NCBI GenBank assembly: GCA_963697525.1
Contig: OY969087.1
Coordinates: forward strand, 3,100,001 to 3,164,000
Length of the DNA stretch: 64,000 nt
Source: Bradymonas sp963697525
Lineage (GTDB): Bacteria; Myxococcota_A; Bradymonadia; Bradymonadales; Bradymonadaceae
Reading direction: 5' to 3'
In this document: positions 9,895 to 18,938 of the stretch, piece by piece
Layout: each line of letters begins with the position of its first letter
Numbering within the stretch: position 1 is the stretch's first letter
Program-made: the position numbers and the translations under genes
Notes under the pieces: generated by a model
What the model was told of the DNA's origin: nothing
Databases searched by the model: none
What the model saw: only the letters and a program-made list of their open reading frames with translations

Positions 9895-10800
9895 TCAGCG
9901 CAGCTCGCGCCGGCGCTCGCGGCGCTCGCCGGGCGGCAGCGACGGCATATGCTGGATGTCGCGCCCCGAGGGTTGCCCCTCGATGGTGGGCACCTCCCCG
10001 GTCTCCATGAGCTGCTTGAAGCGGCGCAGATCTTCCTTGATGACCTGCTGGGTTAGCCCGCCCAAGAAGCGTCCGATGGTCTGGCCGACCTTGCCGGCGG
10101 GAGGAAAGTACACGATCTGGGCGTGGATCTGGGTGCTGTTGCGCTCGGGGCCGCTTCGGAATTCGATCATGCCCTCGTTGTGCAGCTCCGAGCCCTTGAC
10201 CGAGCGCCAGACGATGAGCTCGTTTTCGATCTCCTCGATGATCTCGGCGTCCCACTCCACGGTCATGTCGCTCTTGGGCACCCGCGCTTTCCAGTGCCAA
10301 TGGGTGTCGTCGATGCGCTCGATGGCCTGGATGTGGCGCATGCACCGGGGCAGGTTGCTCAGCTTGCGCCAGTACCCAAAGACCTCGTCGACCGGGCGGT
10401 CGATGGTGATCGAGGAGCGCACCTCGGTGGTGTGGGAGGCCATGGTGTTGAGCAGGCGCTGCTTGAGGTTGCCCTCCAGCAGGCGGTTTTGCTGCAGCCC
10501 GGCGTACAGAAGCCCGGCGCCCACGCCGGCGACGCCCAGGCCAATCATCGAATCCCAGTGTTTCAGGCCGATATAGGCCAACACACCGCCGCCGACGAGC
10601 ATCGCCGGGCTCTGCAGCGGCAGCAGGCCTTCGCGCTCGGGGCGCTGCGCGGAGCTGGCCAGGTGCTCGCGCTGGACGGCCAGGTCGCGGTCCGGGTGGG
10701 CATGCGCCGGCTCGGCGGCCGCGCCTTGTTGGCGGAGGTAGGCGCGCGAGCGTTGGGCGCGGGAGCTGGACGGTTGGTTCCGGGGCGTTTCTTCGGTCAT
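9895..10800 (-). CDS. Membrane protein with SRPBCC (polyketide cyclase/START-like) domain
   Basis: 301 aa. An N-terminal charged and Gln/Ala-rich region is followed by a hydrophobic segment (about residues 65-105, AMLVGGGVLAYIGLKHW then GLGVAGVGAGLLYAG) like the short DUF2892-type membrane hairpin. From about residue 125 comes an SRPBCC fold: TEVRSSITIDRPVDEVFGYW, then LSNLPRCMRHIQAIERID, WHWKARVP, IVWRSVKGS, and an amphipathic C-terminal helix. This DUF2892-plus-SRPBCC arrangement is common in bacteria; members are presumed to bind a hydrophobic ligand at the inner membrane, but no function is established here. ATG at 10800 follows GAGGAG. It lies just upstream of the alcohol dehydrogenase gene on the same strand. 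Confidence 0.85.
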   Translation of the reverse strand: MTEETPRNQPSSSRAQRSRAYLRQQGAAAEPAHAHPDRDLAVQREHLASSAQRPEREGLLPLQSPAMLVGGGVLAYIGLKHWDSMIGLGVAGVGAGLLYAGLQQNRLLEGNLKQRLLNTMASHTTEVRSSITIDRPVDEVFGYWRKLSNLPRCMRHIQAIERIDDTHWHWKARVPKSDMTVEWDAEIIEEIENELIVWRSVKGSELHNEGMIEFRSGPERNSTQIHAQIVYFPPAGKVGQTIGRFLGGLTQQVIKEDLRRFKQLMETGEVPTIEGQPSGRDIQHMPSLPPGERRERRRELR

Positions 10801-10927
10801 GCGGTCTCCTCGGGCACAGGGGGCGATTGGGCCGAATCGATGGCCAGCCAAACGATATTTACGACGCTGGTGGGGCAACGGTTGGAATGATGAACACCCA
10901 ACGCCGCGAGTGAAGTCGGCCGCGGCC

Positions 10928-11344
10928 TCAGACCTGGGTGGGCTCGCTGGGCACGATGAAATCGGGCGGCGTGTCGCCCCCGCTGCCGCGGATGGTCGGC
11001 GGCGGGTCGCTGGCCGGGGACGGCTCGCGCTCGCCGGGCGCCGGCGACGTCGCCGGCGGCGCGGCGTGGTCGTCGTCCGGCGCCGCCTCGGCCGGCGAGG
11101 CCGCCGGCTGGACGCGCGCTCCCGGGCTCGCCGGCGTCTCGGTGGCTTTCGGCGAGACGGGGCCGCCGCCGACCGGTCGTGCACCCGGCGCGGGCTTGTG
11201 GGCGTGGCTACTGTGGTTGGTGTGGCTACCCTGGTTGGCGTGGCTTCCTTGGGCCTGCGCTTTGCGGTCACACGCCCCCAGCAGGCCTATCAAGGCGACG
11301 GCGGCCACGCCCACCAGTATCCGATAGCTCCATCGCTCCACCAT
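10928..11344 (-). CDS. Small His/Pro-rich lipoprotein
   Basis: 138 aa. The N-terminus MVERWSYRILVGVAAVALIG is followed by a lipobox ending LLGAC, so the protein should be lipidated and exported. Mature residues begin with a His/Ser/Gly stretch (three imperfect GSHxN/SHAH units, about residues 30-50), then a low-complexity Pro/Ala/Ser tail rich in PPA and SPA and acidic patches. No folded domain is apparent. The His-rich stretch could bind metal; that is inference. ATG at 11344 is preceded by GGAGGAG. It is divergent from the peptide-binding lipoprotein. Confidence 0.75.
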   Translation of the reverse strand: MVERWSYRILVGVAAVALIGLLGACDRKAQAQGSHANQGSHTNHSSHAHKPAPGARPVGGGPVSPKATETPASPGARVQPAASPAEAAPDDDHAAPPATSPAPGEREPSPASDPPPTIRGSGGDTPPDFIVPSEPTQV

Positions 11345-11616
11345 GTTGTGCTCCTCCCCGAGTGGCTCGACGCCGGCCGGCATCGCCTCCCCGTGCGCTG
11401 AAGTCCCCTACCTCACTGGATCAAACGTGCGCACGGCGCCGCCGAGGCCAATCAGGCGCCCGCCGCAAGGGACCTCGCCGCCTCGAACGCGGCCGCGAGT
11501 TCAACGCCAGGAAATACGCGCGCCGCCCGGTTTTGTTCGACGAACGCACCCGTCCGTGGTACCAAGACGCGGCGGCAATAAGCCCTTCTTCCCGCAGGGA
11601 AACTGTGTTCTGCCCG

Positions 11617-13191
11617 ATGCTCTCGCGCTCCCACCTCCTCATTGGCCTGACGCTACTGCTCGCGGCGTTGGGCGTCGCCGGCTGCCAATCGCCGTCGGCG
11701 CGAAAGGATGGCTTCGTCGTCTTGTTGGACTCGGCTCCCAAGGGGCTCGACCCGCGCTTTGCCACCAGCGATGCCAGCGCCAAGCTGGTGGGGCTGTTGC
11801 ACGCCGGGCTGGTGTCGGTGGACACGCCCTCGGGCCAGCCCCAGCTCGAACTGGCCAAAAAGATCGAGCAGATCTCGCCGGTGCGCTACGAGGTCACCCT
11901 TCGCGACGACATCTACTTTCACGACGGCCAGCCGGTCACCGCCGCCGACGTCGACTACACGCTGACCACCCTGGACTCCAAGCTGGTCAACAGCCCGTAT
12001 GCGGCCACCAGCCGGCGCATCGACTCGGTCGAGGTCCATGACCCGCGTCACCTGACGATCACGCTTAAAAAGCCGTACGCGCCGTTTCTCAACGACCTGG
12101 CCATGGGCATCTTGCCCGCCCATATCTGCAAGGGCCACCGCGAGTGTCCGGGCAAGCCCATCGGGGCGGGGCCCTTCGAATTCGTGCGCCAGGAGTCCGA
12201 CAAGCTATTCGTCTTCAAGGGCTTCGATAAGTATTTCGGGGGCAAGCCGCCCATCGACCACCTGGTGTTCAAGGTCGTCGAGGACGACAACACCCGGCTG
12301 TTGGCGCTGTTGGGAAAGTCGGCCGACCTCGTCCAGAACGCCGTCGCCCCGCTGATGCTGCCGGTGGTGCAGCGCTCCGACCGGCTGGTGGTCAAGAGCG
12401 CGCCGTCGTTCAAATACACCTACATCGGCTTTAACCTCGAGCACCCGATCTTAAAGCACCTGAAGGTGCGCCAGGCCATCGCCTACGGCATCGACCGCAA
12501 GGCGATCATCAAATACAAATTCAAGGGGCATGCGCGCCTGTCGACCGGCCTGCTCGCGCCCACGCACTGGGCCTACGAGCCCGACGTGATGACCTACAAT
12601 TACGACGTGGAGAAGGCCAAGAAGCTGCTGGACGAGGCCGGCTATCCCGACCCCGACGGCGACGGGCCCAAGCCGCGCTTCGAGCTGGAGTTCAAGGTCT
12701 CGGCCAACAAATTTCGCAAGTCATTGGCCGAGCTCATCGCCCACCAGCTCGAGCGCATCGGCATCAAGGTGATCGTGCGCTCCTACGAGTGGGGCACGTT
12801 CTTCCACGACATCAAGAGCCGCAACTTCGCCATGACCACCCTGCAGTGGCCGTCGGTGCTCGACCCCAGCCTGTACACCTGGATCTTTCACTCCAAGAAT
12901 ATCCCCTCGCCGGAGAACCGCTCGGCGGGCGCCAACCGCGGGGCCTACCGGAACAAGCACGTCGACGACTTGTTGGAGGAGGGCGAGCGCGAGACCGACC
13001 GCGCCAAGCGCAAGGCGATCTACAGCGAGGTCCAGAAGATCCTCGCCCACGATCTGCCCTACATTTCCTTGTGGCACGAGGATAATATCGCCATCATGTC
13101 CAAGGACGTGAAGGGCTATTATATGACCCCCAACGCGCGCTTCGAGGGACTCAAACAGACCCGAAAGACCGGCGAGGCCGTCATCCAATGA
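11617..13191 (+). CDS. Peptide ABC transporter substrate-binding lipoprotein (SBP_bac_5)
   Basis: 524 aa. The signal peptide has a lipobox ending LGVAGC, so the protein is a lipid-anchored periplasmic binding protein. The body matches the DppA/OppA family: PKGLDPRFATSDASAKLV, RDDIYFHDGQPVTAADVDYT, LKHLKVRQAIAYGIDRKAI, KKLLDEAGYPDPDGDGPKP. Family members deliver oligopeptides or dipeptides to DppB/C-type permeases. No permease gene is adjacent; a pair lies 43 kb away at 56-58 kb, so a link is only possible. ATG 11617 gives a compact signal peptide; an in-frame GTG at 11605 closer to an AGGGA site is an alternative. The next gene (TlpA-like) follows after 19 bp. Confidence 0.92.
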   Translation: MLSRSHLLIGLTLLLAALGVAGCQSPSARKDGFVVLLDSAPKGLDPRFATSDASAKLVGLLHAGLVSVDTPSGQPQLELAKKIEQISPVRYEVTLRDDIYFHDGQPVTAADVDYTLTTLDSKLVNSPYAATSRRIDSVEVHDPRHLTITLKKPYAPFLNDLAMGILPAHICKGHRECPGKPIGAGPFEFVRQESDKLFVFKGFDKYFGGKPPIDHLVFKVVEDDNTRLLALLGKSADLVQNAVAPLMLPVVQRSDRLVVKSAPSFKYTYIGFNLEHPILKHLKVRQAIAYGIDRKAIIKYKFKGHARLSTGLLAPTHWAYEPDVMTYNYDVEKAKKLLDEAGYPDPDGDGPKPRFELEFKVSANKFRKSLAELIAHQLERIGIKVIVRSYEWGTFFHDIKSRNFAMTTLQWPSVLDPSLYTWIFHSKNIPSPENRSAGANRGAYRNKHVDDLLEEGERETDRAKRKAIYSEVQKILAHDLPYISLWHEDNIAIMSKDVKGYYMTPNARFEGLKQTRKTGEAVIQ

Positions 13192-13210
13192 ACGCTTCGC
13201 GGACCGCACC

Positions 13211-13762
13211 ATGAACAACACACCCAAAATCCTCATCGTCGCCTTCATCTTGCTCAACCTGGTGGTCTTCGGAGGCGTGTTATACTACCGAAGCTCGCAC
13301 CACGAAGAGGCCGGCCCGCAGGCCAGCGCCAAGGCCCCGGGTTTCACGCTGCCCAAGGCCGGCAAGCCCGGCAACGTGTCGCTGGACCAGAACCGCGGCA
13401 AGGTGGTGATGCTCGATTTTTGGGCGACGTGGTGCCCGCCGTGTCGCCAGCAGATGCCCATCGTGCAGAAGCTGGAGAACGACGCCTCGCTGCACGATTC
13501 GCTGCAGATCTTGTCGATCAACACCGACCAGCCCGGCCCCAAGCGCAAGGCGAAGGTGACCGGCTTTTTGAAGAAGCACGGCTACACCTTCACCACGCTG
13601 CTCGACGACGGCAGCGCGGCCAACGCCTACAACATCAACTACCTGCCCACGTTGGTGGTCATCGGGCCCAACGGCAAGGTGGCGCACGCCGAGAGCGGCG
13701 TGCACAGCGAGGCGGCGCTGCGCAAGATGATCAGCGACGCGCAGATCCCCGCGATCAACTGA
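13211..13762 (+). CDS. TlpA-like membrane-anchored thioredoxin
   Basis: 183 aa. One N-terminal membrane anchor (residues 7-26) is followed by a periplasmic thioredoxin fold of the TlpA/ResA/AhpC-TSA type with the redox motif WCPPC (Cys75, Cys78) after VVMLDFWAT. The cis-proline region is NINYLPTLVVIGPNGKV. It probably reduces periplasmic disulfides, for example in cytochrome c maturation; the partner is unknown. It follows the peptide-binding lipoprotein by 19 bp, so co-transcription is likely. Its stop (13760-13762) directly abuts the stop of the convergent small membrane gene. Confidence 0.92.
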   Translation: MNNTPKILIVAFILLNLVVFGGVLYYRSSHHEEAGPQASAKAPGFTLPKAGKPGNVSLDQNRGKVVMLDFWATWCPPCRQQMPIVQKLENDASLHDSLQILSINTDQPGPKRKAKVTGFLKKHGYTFTTLLDDGSAANAYNINYLPTLVVIGPNGKVAHAESGVHSEAALRKMISDAQIPAIN

Positions 13763-14071
13763 TCAGTCGTGCAATTTCTCGAAGTCGTGGGGCGGGCGGG
13801 CACCGAAGACCAACGCCGTGATGGTGGCGGCGACGAAGACGCCCACGGCCACCACCGGGTGATGGATCGCCAGGTAGGGCAGGAAGACCGCCATCAAGAG
13901 CAGCCCTCCGAAGAGCACCTGCAGCCCCCGGCTCAGTCGGCTGTGGCGGTGCCCCGAGAGCCAGTGGAACCGGCGCGCCAGCGAGAACGCCATCGCCGAG
14001 CCCATCCAAAGTAGAGAGACTACCGAGATGGACACGATCGTGGTGTTGACCCATGAGGCGGTCTGGAGCAT
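13763..14071 (-). CDS. Small integral membrane protein, unknown
   Basis: 102 aa with about three hydrophobic segments: TTIVSISVVSLLWMGSAMAF, LFGGLLLMAVFLPYLAI and VVAVGVFVAATITALVFG. I do not recognise a family. The start at 14071 has GAGGA upstream; an extended frame to 14131 lacks a plausible start. It is tail-to-tail with the thioredoxin gene with no bases between the stop codons. Confidence 0.65.
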   Translation of the reverse strand: MLQTASWVNTTIVSISVVSLLWMGSAMAFSLARRFHWLSGHRHSRLSRGLQVLFGGLLLMAVFLPYLAIHHPVVAVGVFVAATITALVFGARPPHDFEKLHD

Positions 14072-14356
14072 TACTATCCTCGCTGCGTCCGCGCTGCCAA
14101 GCGGCCGGTCCCGTCCGACCGCTCTATCCACAATGTCGTCGCCTCATTGGGCGGTTCAATGGCGACGAGCCGTCGCCGTAGATATCTTGCAACAAGCGTG
14201 CCGGGTGGTTTTTTGAGGGCGGTCTCGCCGCGGTGCCGCCCACGGCGGGGTAGAGCGCCGGCGGCGTGCCCCGAGCTGTGACATTGAGATCATGGGTGGT
14301 GCAAACGGGTGGAGTGATGTTTAACCAGTGGTGGACCATCCTCCCGGCCGCGGACT

Positions 14357-14878
14357 TCAGTCGGCGGACTTGTCGGTGTTGGCCGACGCCTCGTCGCCGT
14401 CTTGGCCGTCCTGCTTTTTGCGCAGCTTGTCGGCGTCGAATTTGACCGCGCCCAGGCGCCGGTCGAGCTCGCCGAAGAACTCCTCGATATTGCGCGCGTT
14501 TTGGCCCAGGTCGCCCTTGCCGACCCGCGAGGCGCTCTTGACGTTGACGCGGGTGACGAATTCGGTGGCCGGCTCGATGGTCACGGTGACGTCGTCGATG
14601 AAGCCGAACACACGGGTGGCGTGCTCGGCGTGGATGGTGCGCGTGGCCGAGTCCGCCGAGACCAGCGTCCAGCGCTCCATGGACTTGATGCCCGCCTGGG
14701 CCTCGTCGAAGACGCGCTGGGGGTCGGTGGTGTAGTACTGCGGTTGGACGTCGGGGTACTGGGGGGTCTTGCCCGTCTCCACCACGTTGATGACCGGCCA
14801 GATGCTCGCGGCCACCAGCACGCCGGTGACCGTCAGGCCCACCACGATGGCCAGTGCTATGAACAGTCGACGCTTCAT
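14357..14878 (-). CDS. DUF1499 family protein with N-terminal membrane anchor
   Basis: 173 aa. One transmembrane segment (residues 5-28) is followed by a DUF1499-type domain: TGKTPQYPDVQPQYYTTDP, HAEHATRVFGFIDDVTVTIE, and NVKSASRVGKGDLGQNARNI. The C-terminus is a charged Lys/Asp tail. DUF1499 proteins are membrane-associated and of unknown function. It starts 8 bp after the GspE-like ATPase stop, so the two are likely co-transcribed, an unusual pairing. Confidence 0.82.
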   Translation of the reverse strand: MKRRLFIALAIVVGLTVTGVLVAASIWPVINVVETGKTPQYPDVQPQYYTTDPQRVFDEAQAGIKSMERWTLVSADSATRTIHAEHATRVFGFIDDVTVTIEPATEFVTRVNVKSASRVGKGDLGQNARNIEEFFGELDRRLGAVKFDADKLRKKQDGQDGDEASANTDKSAD

Positions 14879-14886
14879 TCATCCTC

Positions 14887-16740
14887 TCAGGATTCGGAGC
14901 ACACGGTCATGACTTCTTCGAAGGTGGTCACGCCCTGAGCCAGCTTGCGGATGGCGCCCTCGCGCAGCGACATCATCCCGTTGGCGCGGGCGGCTTTTCG
15001 TATCTCGGGGGCGTCGGCTTGTCGAGAAATCAGCTTGCCGATGGTCGCGTCCACCGGCAGCATCTCGAAGATGCCCGTACGCCCATAATAGCCGGTGCCG
15101 CGGCATTTGAGGCAGCCCTCGCCGTAATGGGCGGGCAGGGTGCGCTCGGAGCGCGGCGGCAGCTTGATGTCGAGCAACTCGAGCTGCTCGGCGGTCAGAG
15201 TCGTCTGGGTCTTGCACGACACACAGATGCGGCGCATCAGCCGTTGGGCGATCACGCCCACCAGGGTCGAGGCGAGCAAAAATGGCTCGACCTCCAGGTC
15301 CAGCAGCCGGGTGACCGTGGTGGCGGTGTCGTTGGTATGCAGGGTGCTGAACACCAGGTGACCGGTCAGCGCCGCCTGCGCGGCCATCTGGGCGGTCTCG
15401 GGGTCGCGGATCTCGCCGACCATGACGATGTCGGGGTCCTGGCGCAAAATGGTGCGCAGCGCCGAGGCAAAGGTGATGTCCACCCGGTCCTGGACCAACA
15501 CCTGGTTGAACTCCTCGTGGACCATCTCGATGGGGTCCTCGACGGTGGTGATGTTGACGTCCGGGGCGGCCAGCTCCTTGAGCGTGGAGTACAGCGTGGT
15601 CGTCTTGCCGCTGCCCGTCGGCCCGGTGACCAGCACCAACCCGTGGGGCCGGTGGATGAAGGTGCGCCACTGGTCGACCTCCTCCTGGGCCATGCCCACC
15701 GCGCTCAAGTCCTTGATGATCGCCTGGGGGTCGAAGATGCGGATGACCAGCTTCTCGCCGAAGGCCACCGGCATGCTGGAGACGCGCAGCTCGACCTCGC
15801 GGTTGTCGCGCTCGGTCTTGATGCGCCCGTCCTGGGGGCGGCGACGCTCGGAGATGTCCATGCGCGCCAACATCTTGAGCCGACTGGTAAACGCGCGGTG
15901 GATGGCCTTGGGGAATTGGTAGATATTGTGCAGCACCCCGTCGATGCGCAGGCGCACCATGGTGTGCTCGCGCTTGGGCTCGATGTGGATGTCGCTGGCG
16001 CGCTGGTCGAAGGCGTAGTGCAGCAGGTACTCGACCGCGTTGATGATCGGGCGGTCGGTGGCCTCGATCTCGCCGATATTCTTGAGGCGGACCAACTGCT
16101 CGAGGTTGCCGATGTCCGGCCCGCCGCCCAACTCCTGTTCGGCGGCGGTGATCGACGAGCTCAGCCCGTAGACCTCCATGATGAGCTTGGCGATGTCGTC
16201 TTTGGCGCTGACGACGATCTCGAGGGGCTCGTTGGTGACCTCGCCGAGCTGCAGGATGAGCTGGCGGTCGTAGGGGTTGTCGACCGCGAAGATGATCGTG
16301 CCGTTCTCGCGGCGCAGCGGGATGCACGAGTGGTGGCGGGCGAAGGGCTGGCTGACCGTGTTGGCCACCAGCTTCATGTCCACCTCCAGCGGGTCGGGCT
16401 TCTCGAAGGCCACCCCGGCGTCCTGGGCGACGACCTGGGCGATGACGTCCTGGTCGACGGCCTTGCCGGCGGGCGAAAAGAAGTTGAAGTCGGCGACCAC
16501 CTCCGCCGGGCTGACCTGGGTGCGCGAGGCTTTGCGCGCTCCCTCGCGGGCGACCCGATCGCGCATGATGCGCGAGCGCACGCTGGACTCCTGGGAGCGC
16601 ACCTGGCGCGCCTGCGTCTCGTCCAAATAGCCCGCCTCGGTCAGCAGCCCCACCAGGTAGCTGACATCATAGTGGACGTTCTTTACGCTGGGGTCGGTAG
16701 TCATCGAGCGATAAGGGTCATGGTCATCGTGTCGAGCCAT
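14887..16740 (-). CDS. GspE/PilB-type secretion or pilus assembly ATPase
   Basis: 617 aa hexameric ATPase of type II secretion/type IV pilus systems. An N-terminal MshEN-like region (about 20-200, with VSPAEVVADFNFF and PFARHHSCIPLRRENG) precedes the T2SSE domain. Motifs: Walker A GPTGSGKTTTLY (about 372-383), the Asp box TTVEDPIE, Walker B DPDIVMVGEIRDPET (about 433-447), His box STLHTNDTATTV, and a four-cysteine zinc lobe (CVSC and CLKC, about 504-544). All catalytic residues are present. No GspF/PilC, pilin or secretin gene is in the window, so it is an orphan here. An alternative start is the downstream ATG at codon 13 (MTTDPSVKN). It is divergent from the DUF1592 operon. Confidence 0.94.
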   Translation of the reverse strand: MARHDDHDPYRSMTTDPSVKNVHYDVSYLVGLLTEAGYLDETQARQVRSQESSVRSRIMRDRVAREGARKASRTQVSPAEVVADFNFFSPAGKAVDQDVIAQVVAQDAGVAFEKPDPLEVDMKLVANTVSQPFARHHSCIPLRRENGTIIFAVDNPYDRQLILQLGEVTNEPLEIVVSAKDDIAKLIMEVYGLSSSITAAEQELGGGPDIGNLEQLVRLKNIGEIEATDRPIINAVEYLLHYAFDQRASDIHIEPKREHTMVRLRIDGVLHNIYQFPKAIHRAFTSRLKMLARMDISERRRPQDGRIKTERDNREVELRVSSMPVAFGEKLVIRIFDPQAIIKDLSAVGMAQEEVDQWRTFIHRPHGLVLVTGPTGSGKTTTLYSTLKELAAPDVNITTVEDPIEMVHEEFNQVLVQDRVDITFASALRTILRQDPDIVMVGEIRDPETAQMAAQAALTGHLVFSTLHTNDTATTVTRLLDLEVEPFLLASTLVGVIAQRLMRRICVSCKTQTTLTAEQLELLDIKLPPRSERTLPAHYGEGCLKCRGTGYYGRTGIFEMLPVDATIGKLISRQADAPEIRKAARANGMMSLREGAIRKLAQGVTTFEEVMTVCSES

Positions 16741-16789
16741 TGTAACCGCGATTCGTGGACGTTGTCACGAAATCTGGTCGAGGCACTCC

Positions 16790-16818
16790 TTGAACACGGC
16801 CTGCGCCGTCGATATTCT
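16790..16818 (+). promoter_or_regulatory. Probable sigma-70-like promoter of the DUF1592-DUF1552 operon
   Basis: TTGAAC (16790-16795) and TATTCT (16813-16818) with a 17-bp spacer, about 70 bp before the ATG at 16890. A 6-bp hairpin (16826-16831 with 16835-16840) lies just downstream, where an early transcript would begin. Confidence 0.45.
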
Positions 16819-16889
16819 ATTGATACTCGCCTGCGGCGAGGCCGCCGGGCTGCGCCGCCGGACTTCGATCTCCACACTTTTTGATTTTC

Positions 16890-18938
16890 ATGCGCTACGG
16901 GCTAGCCATCGGGCTTTTGTGCTGTGCGGTCGCGGCCTGCGACCCCGCGTCGAATGACGCGGGCGGCGCATCTGCCGACGGCTTCCACAGCCGACCGACC
17001 AATGTATTCTTCGACGAGTCGGTCGACTGCACCGATCCCCCCGCCGATCCCGGGCCGGCGTATGTGCGCCGGCTGACCAACGAGGAGTATGTCAACACCG
17101 TCGAGGACGTGCTCGGCGTGGACGTCTCCGATCTGCGTGCGCGGCTTCCCAAGGACCTGTACGTCGACGGCTTCAAGAATACGGCCACGGCGCTGGCCGT
17201 TAGCGGGCGGCGCGCCGAGCAATACGCCGCGCTCGCCAGGCGCGTCGCCGGGCGGGTGGACCCGGGCTGGCTGGCCGCACGAGCGACGTGCCGGCTGGGG
17301 GAGCGAAGCTGCGAGCAGACGTTCGTGCGTGATGTGGGCCTGCGGCTTTTTCGCCGCCCGCTGACCCAGGACGAGGTCGACCGCTTCGCGCGCCTCTTTC
17401 GGGTGGTGCAGTCCCAGGGCGACGACTACGAGCGCGCCCAGCGCCTGGTCATCGAGGCGATGGTGCAGGCGCCGCAATTTTTGTATCGGCTGGAGGCCGA
17501 CTTCCCGCAAACCGAGCTTCCCACGCGGGCGCTGGGCGTCGACGACTTCCAGGCTGTGGGCCCGGGCCGGGTGGCGCATAAATTGGTGCTCGCGGCGGGT
17601 CGGTATCGGCTAAGCGTCAATGCCGGCGTCGCCGGCGGCGCCAAGCCACAGGCGGTCGTCGCGCGCCTGGACGACGCGGTGGTGGGGCGGTGGAGCGTCT
17701 CGGGCGCCCACCCATCGGCGTATGTGACGACCTTCGAGGTCGGTCCGGCCCAGGCGGGTCCCCGCCGGCTGGTCGTCGAGGGGGGCCGCGCGCTCGACTT
17801 CGACGGCGCACAGATCGTCGGGCCGCTGGCTTTGTCGCTCGACCTGACCGGGGCCGATGCGCCCGCCGGGGTGCGGCCGGTGAACGACTACGAGATGGCC
17901 TCGCGCCTGTCGTATTTCATCTGGCACTCGGCGCCGGATCGGGCGCTGCTTGAGGCGGCCGCGGTGGGCCAATTGCATACCTCCCAGCAGATCACCGCCC
18001 AGGCCAAGCGCATGCTCGCCGACCCGCGGGCACGGCGCGCCCTTCGAAGCTATGTCGACCAGTGGCTGCGCCTGGACGTGCTCGACACCGTCGAGCGTGA
18101 CCGGCAGGACTACCCGCAGTTTAACGCGGCGCTGGTCGCGGCCATGAAAGACGAAACCCATCGGCTCTTCGAGGACATCATCTGGACCCAACGGGCCGAC
18201 CTGATGGACGTGTTTACCTCCCCGCGCACGTGGACGACGGCCGATCTGGCGCGGCTGTATGGGCTCGCGCCGACCTCGACGGGCGTGGCCCCTTACGATC
18301 TGTCCGGGCTCGACGAGCGCGGCGGGCTGCTCACCCAGGCAAGCGTGCTTACGATGACTGCCTCCGGCAACACCACCTCGCCGACCCACCGCGGGCTGTA
18401 CGTGCAGACCCACTTCATGTGTCAGCATATCGGTCCGCGCCCAGCGACGTCCCCCGCGGACGTCCCCCAAATTGGCCCCCACGCCAGCAAGCGCGAGCGC
18501 TTCGCCCAGCACACCCACGATCCGCAGTGTGCCTACTGTCACCGCAAGATGGATCCGATCGGCTTCGGCCTGGAAAATTTCGACGCCGTCGGCCGCTATC
18601 GCAGCCGGGATGCCTCCGGCCAGTCCATCGACCCGGCCGGGCGGCTGTTGACCGCCCGCGGCCAGGTGCGCTTCGACGGCCCGGCCGAGCTCGGCCAGGC
18701 GCTGCATGACAGCAAACTCGTGGAGGATTGCGTGGTCCAAAACGTCTACCAATACGCGCTGGGCCGCCCGCCGCGCCCCGAGGACGTCTGTGATCTTCGC
18801 CAGGTGCGCGCCTCCTTCGATGACGGCGGCCGAAGCTACCAGGCGTTGGTGCTGGCGGTGGTGACCAGCCGGGCGTTTCGCTATGTGCGCACCCACCGCG
18901 ACCGTGGCGCCGGCCAAACCAGCGGAGCAGCCCCATGA
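16890..18938 (+). CDS. DUF1592-family (planctomycete-type) lipoprotein
   Basis: 682 aa. A short signal peptide ends in VAAC, so it is probably lipidated. The domain order fits this family: DUF1587 (RRLTNEEYVNTVEDVLG, about 55-115), DUF1595 (EQTFVRDVGLRLFRRPLTQ), an inserted beta-rich segment (about 210-325) like the carbohydrate-binding modules seen in this family, DUF1592 (SRLSYFIWHSAPDRALLEAA), DUF1588 (THRGLYVQTHFMCQHI, with a CxxCH in QCAYCHRKMDPIGFG), and DUF1585 near the C-terminus. CxxCH suggests covalent heme, which is inference. The reaction is unknown. The stop overlaps the start of the DUF1552 gene (ATGA), the usual pairing. ATG 16890 is preferred over TTG 16881. Confidence 0.92.
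   Translation: MRYGLAIGLLCCAVAACDPASNDAGGASADGFHSRPTNVFFDESVDCTDPPADPGPAYVRRLTNEEYVNTVEDVLGVDVSDLRARLPKDLYVDGFKNTATALAVSGRRAEQYAALARRVAGRVDPGWLAARATCRLGERSCEQTFVRDVGLRLFRRPLTQDEVDRFARLFRVVQSQGDDYERAQRLVIEAMVQAPQFLYRLEADFPQTELPTRALGVDDFQAVGPGRVAHKLVLAAGRYRLSVNAGVAGGAKPQAVVARLDDAVVGRWSVSGAHPSAYVTTFEVGPAQAGPRRLVVEGGRALDFDGAQIVGPLALSLDLTGADAPAGVRPVNDYEMASRLSYFIWHSAPDRALLEAAAVGQLHTSQQITAQAKRMLADPRARRALRSYVDQWLRLDVLDTVERDRQDYPQFNAALVAAMKDETHRLFEDIIWTQRADLMDVFTSPRTWTTADLARLYGLAPTSTGVAPYDLSGLDERGGLLTQASVLTMTASGNTTSPTHRGLYVQTHFMCQHIGPRPATSPADVPQIGPHASKRERFAQHTHDPQCAYCHRKMDPIGFGLENFDAVGRYRSRDASGQSIDPAGRLLTARGQVRFDGPAELGQALHDSKLVEDCVVQNVYQYALGRPPRPEDVCDLRQVRASFDDGGRSYQALVLAVVTSRAFRYVRTHRDRGAGQTSGAAP

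Noticed and set aside
15019..16884. A 621-codon plus-strand frame opposite the GspE-like gene
   Set aside because: The minus strand carries complete ATPase motifs. The antisense frame has a His/Asp/Leu-rich composition typical of GC-rich shadows.
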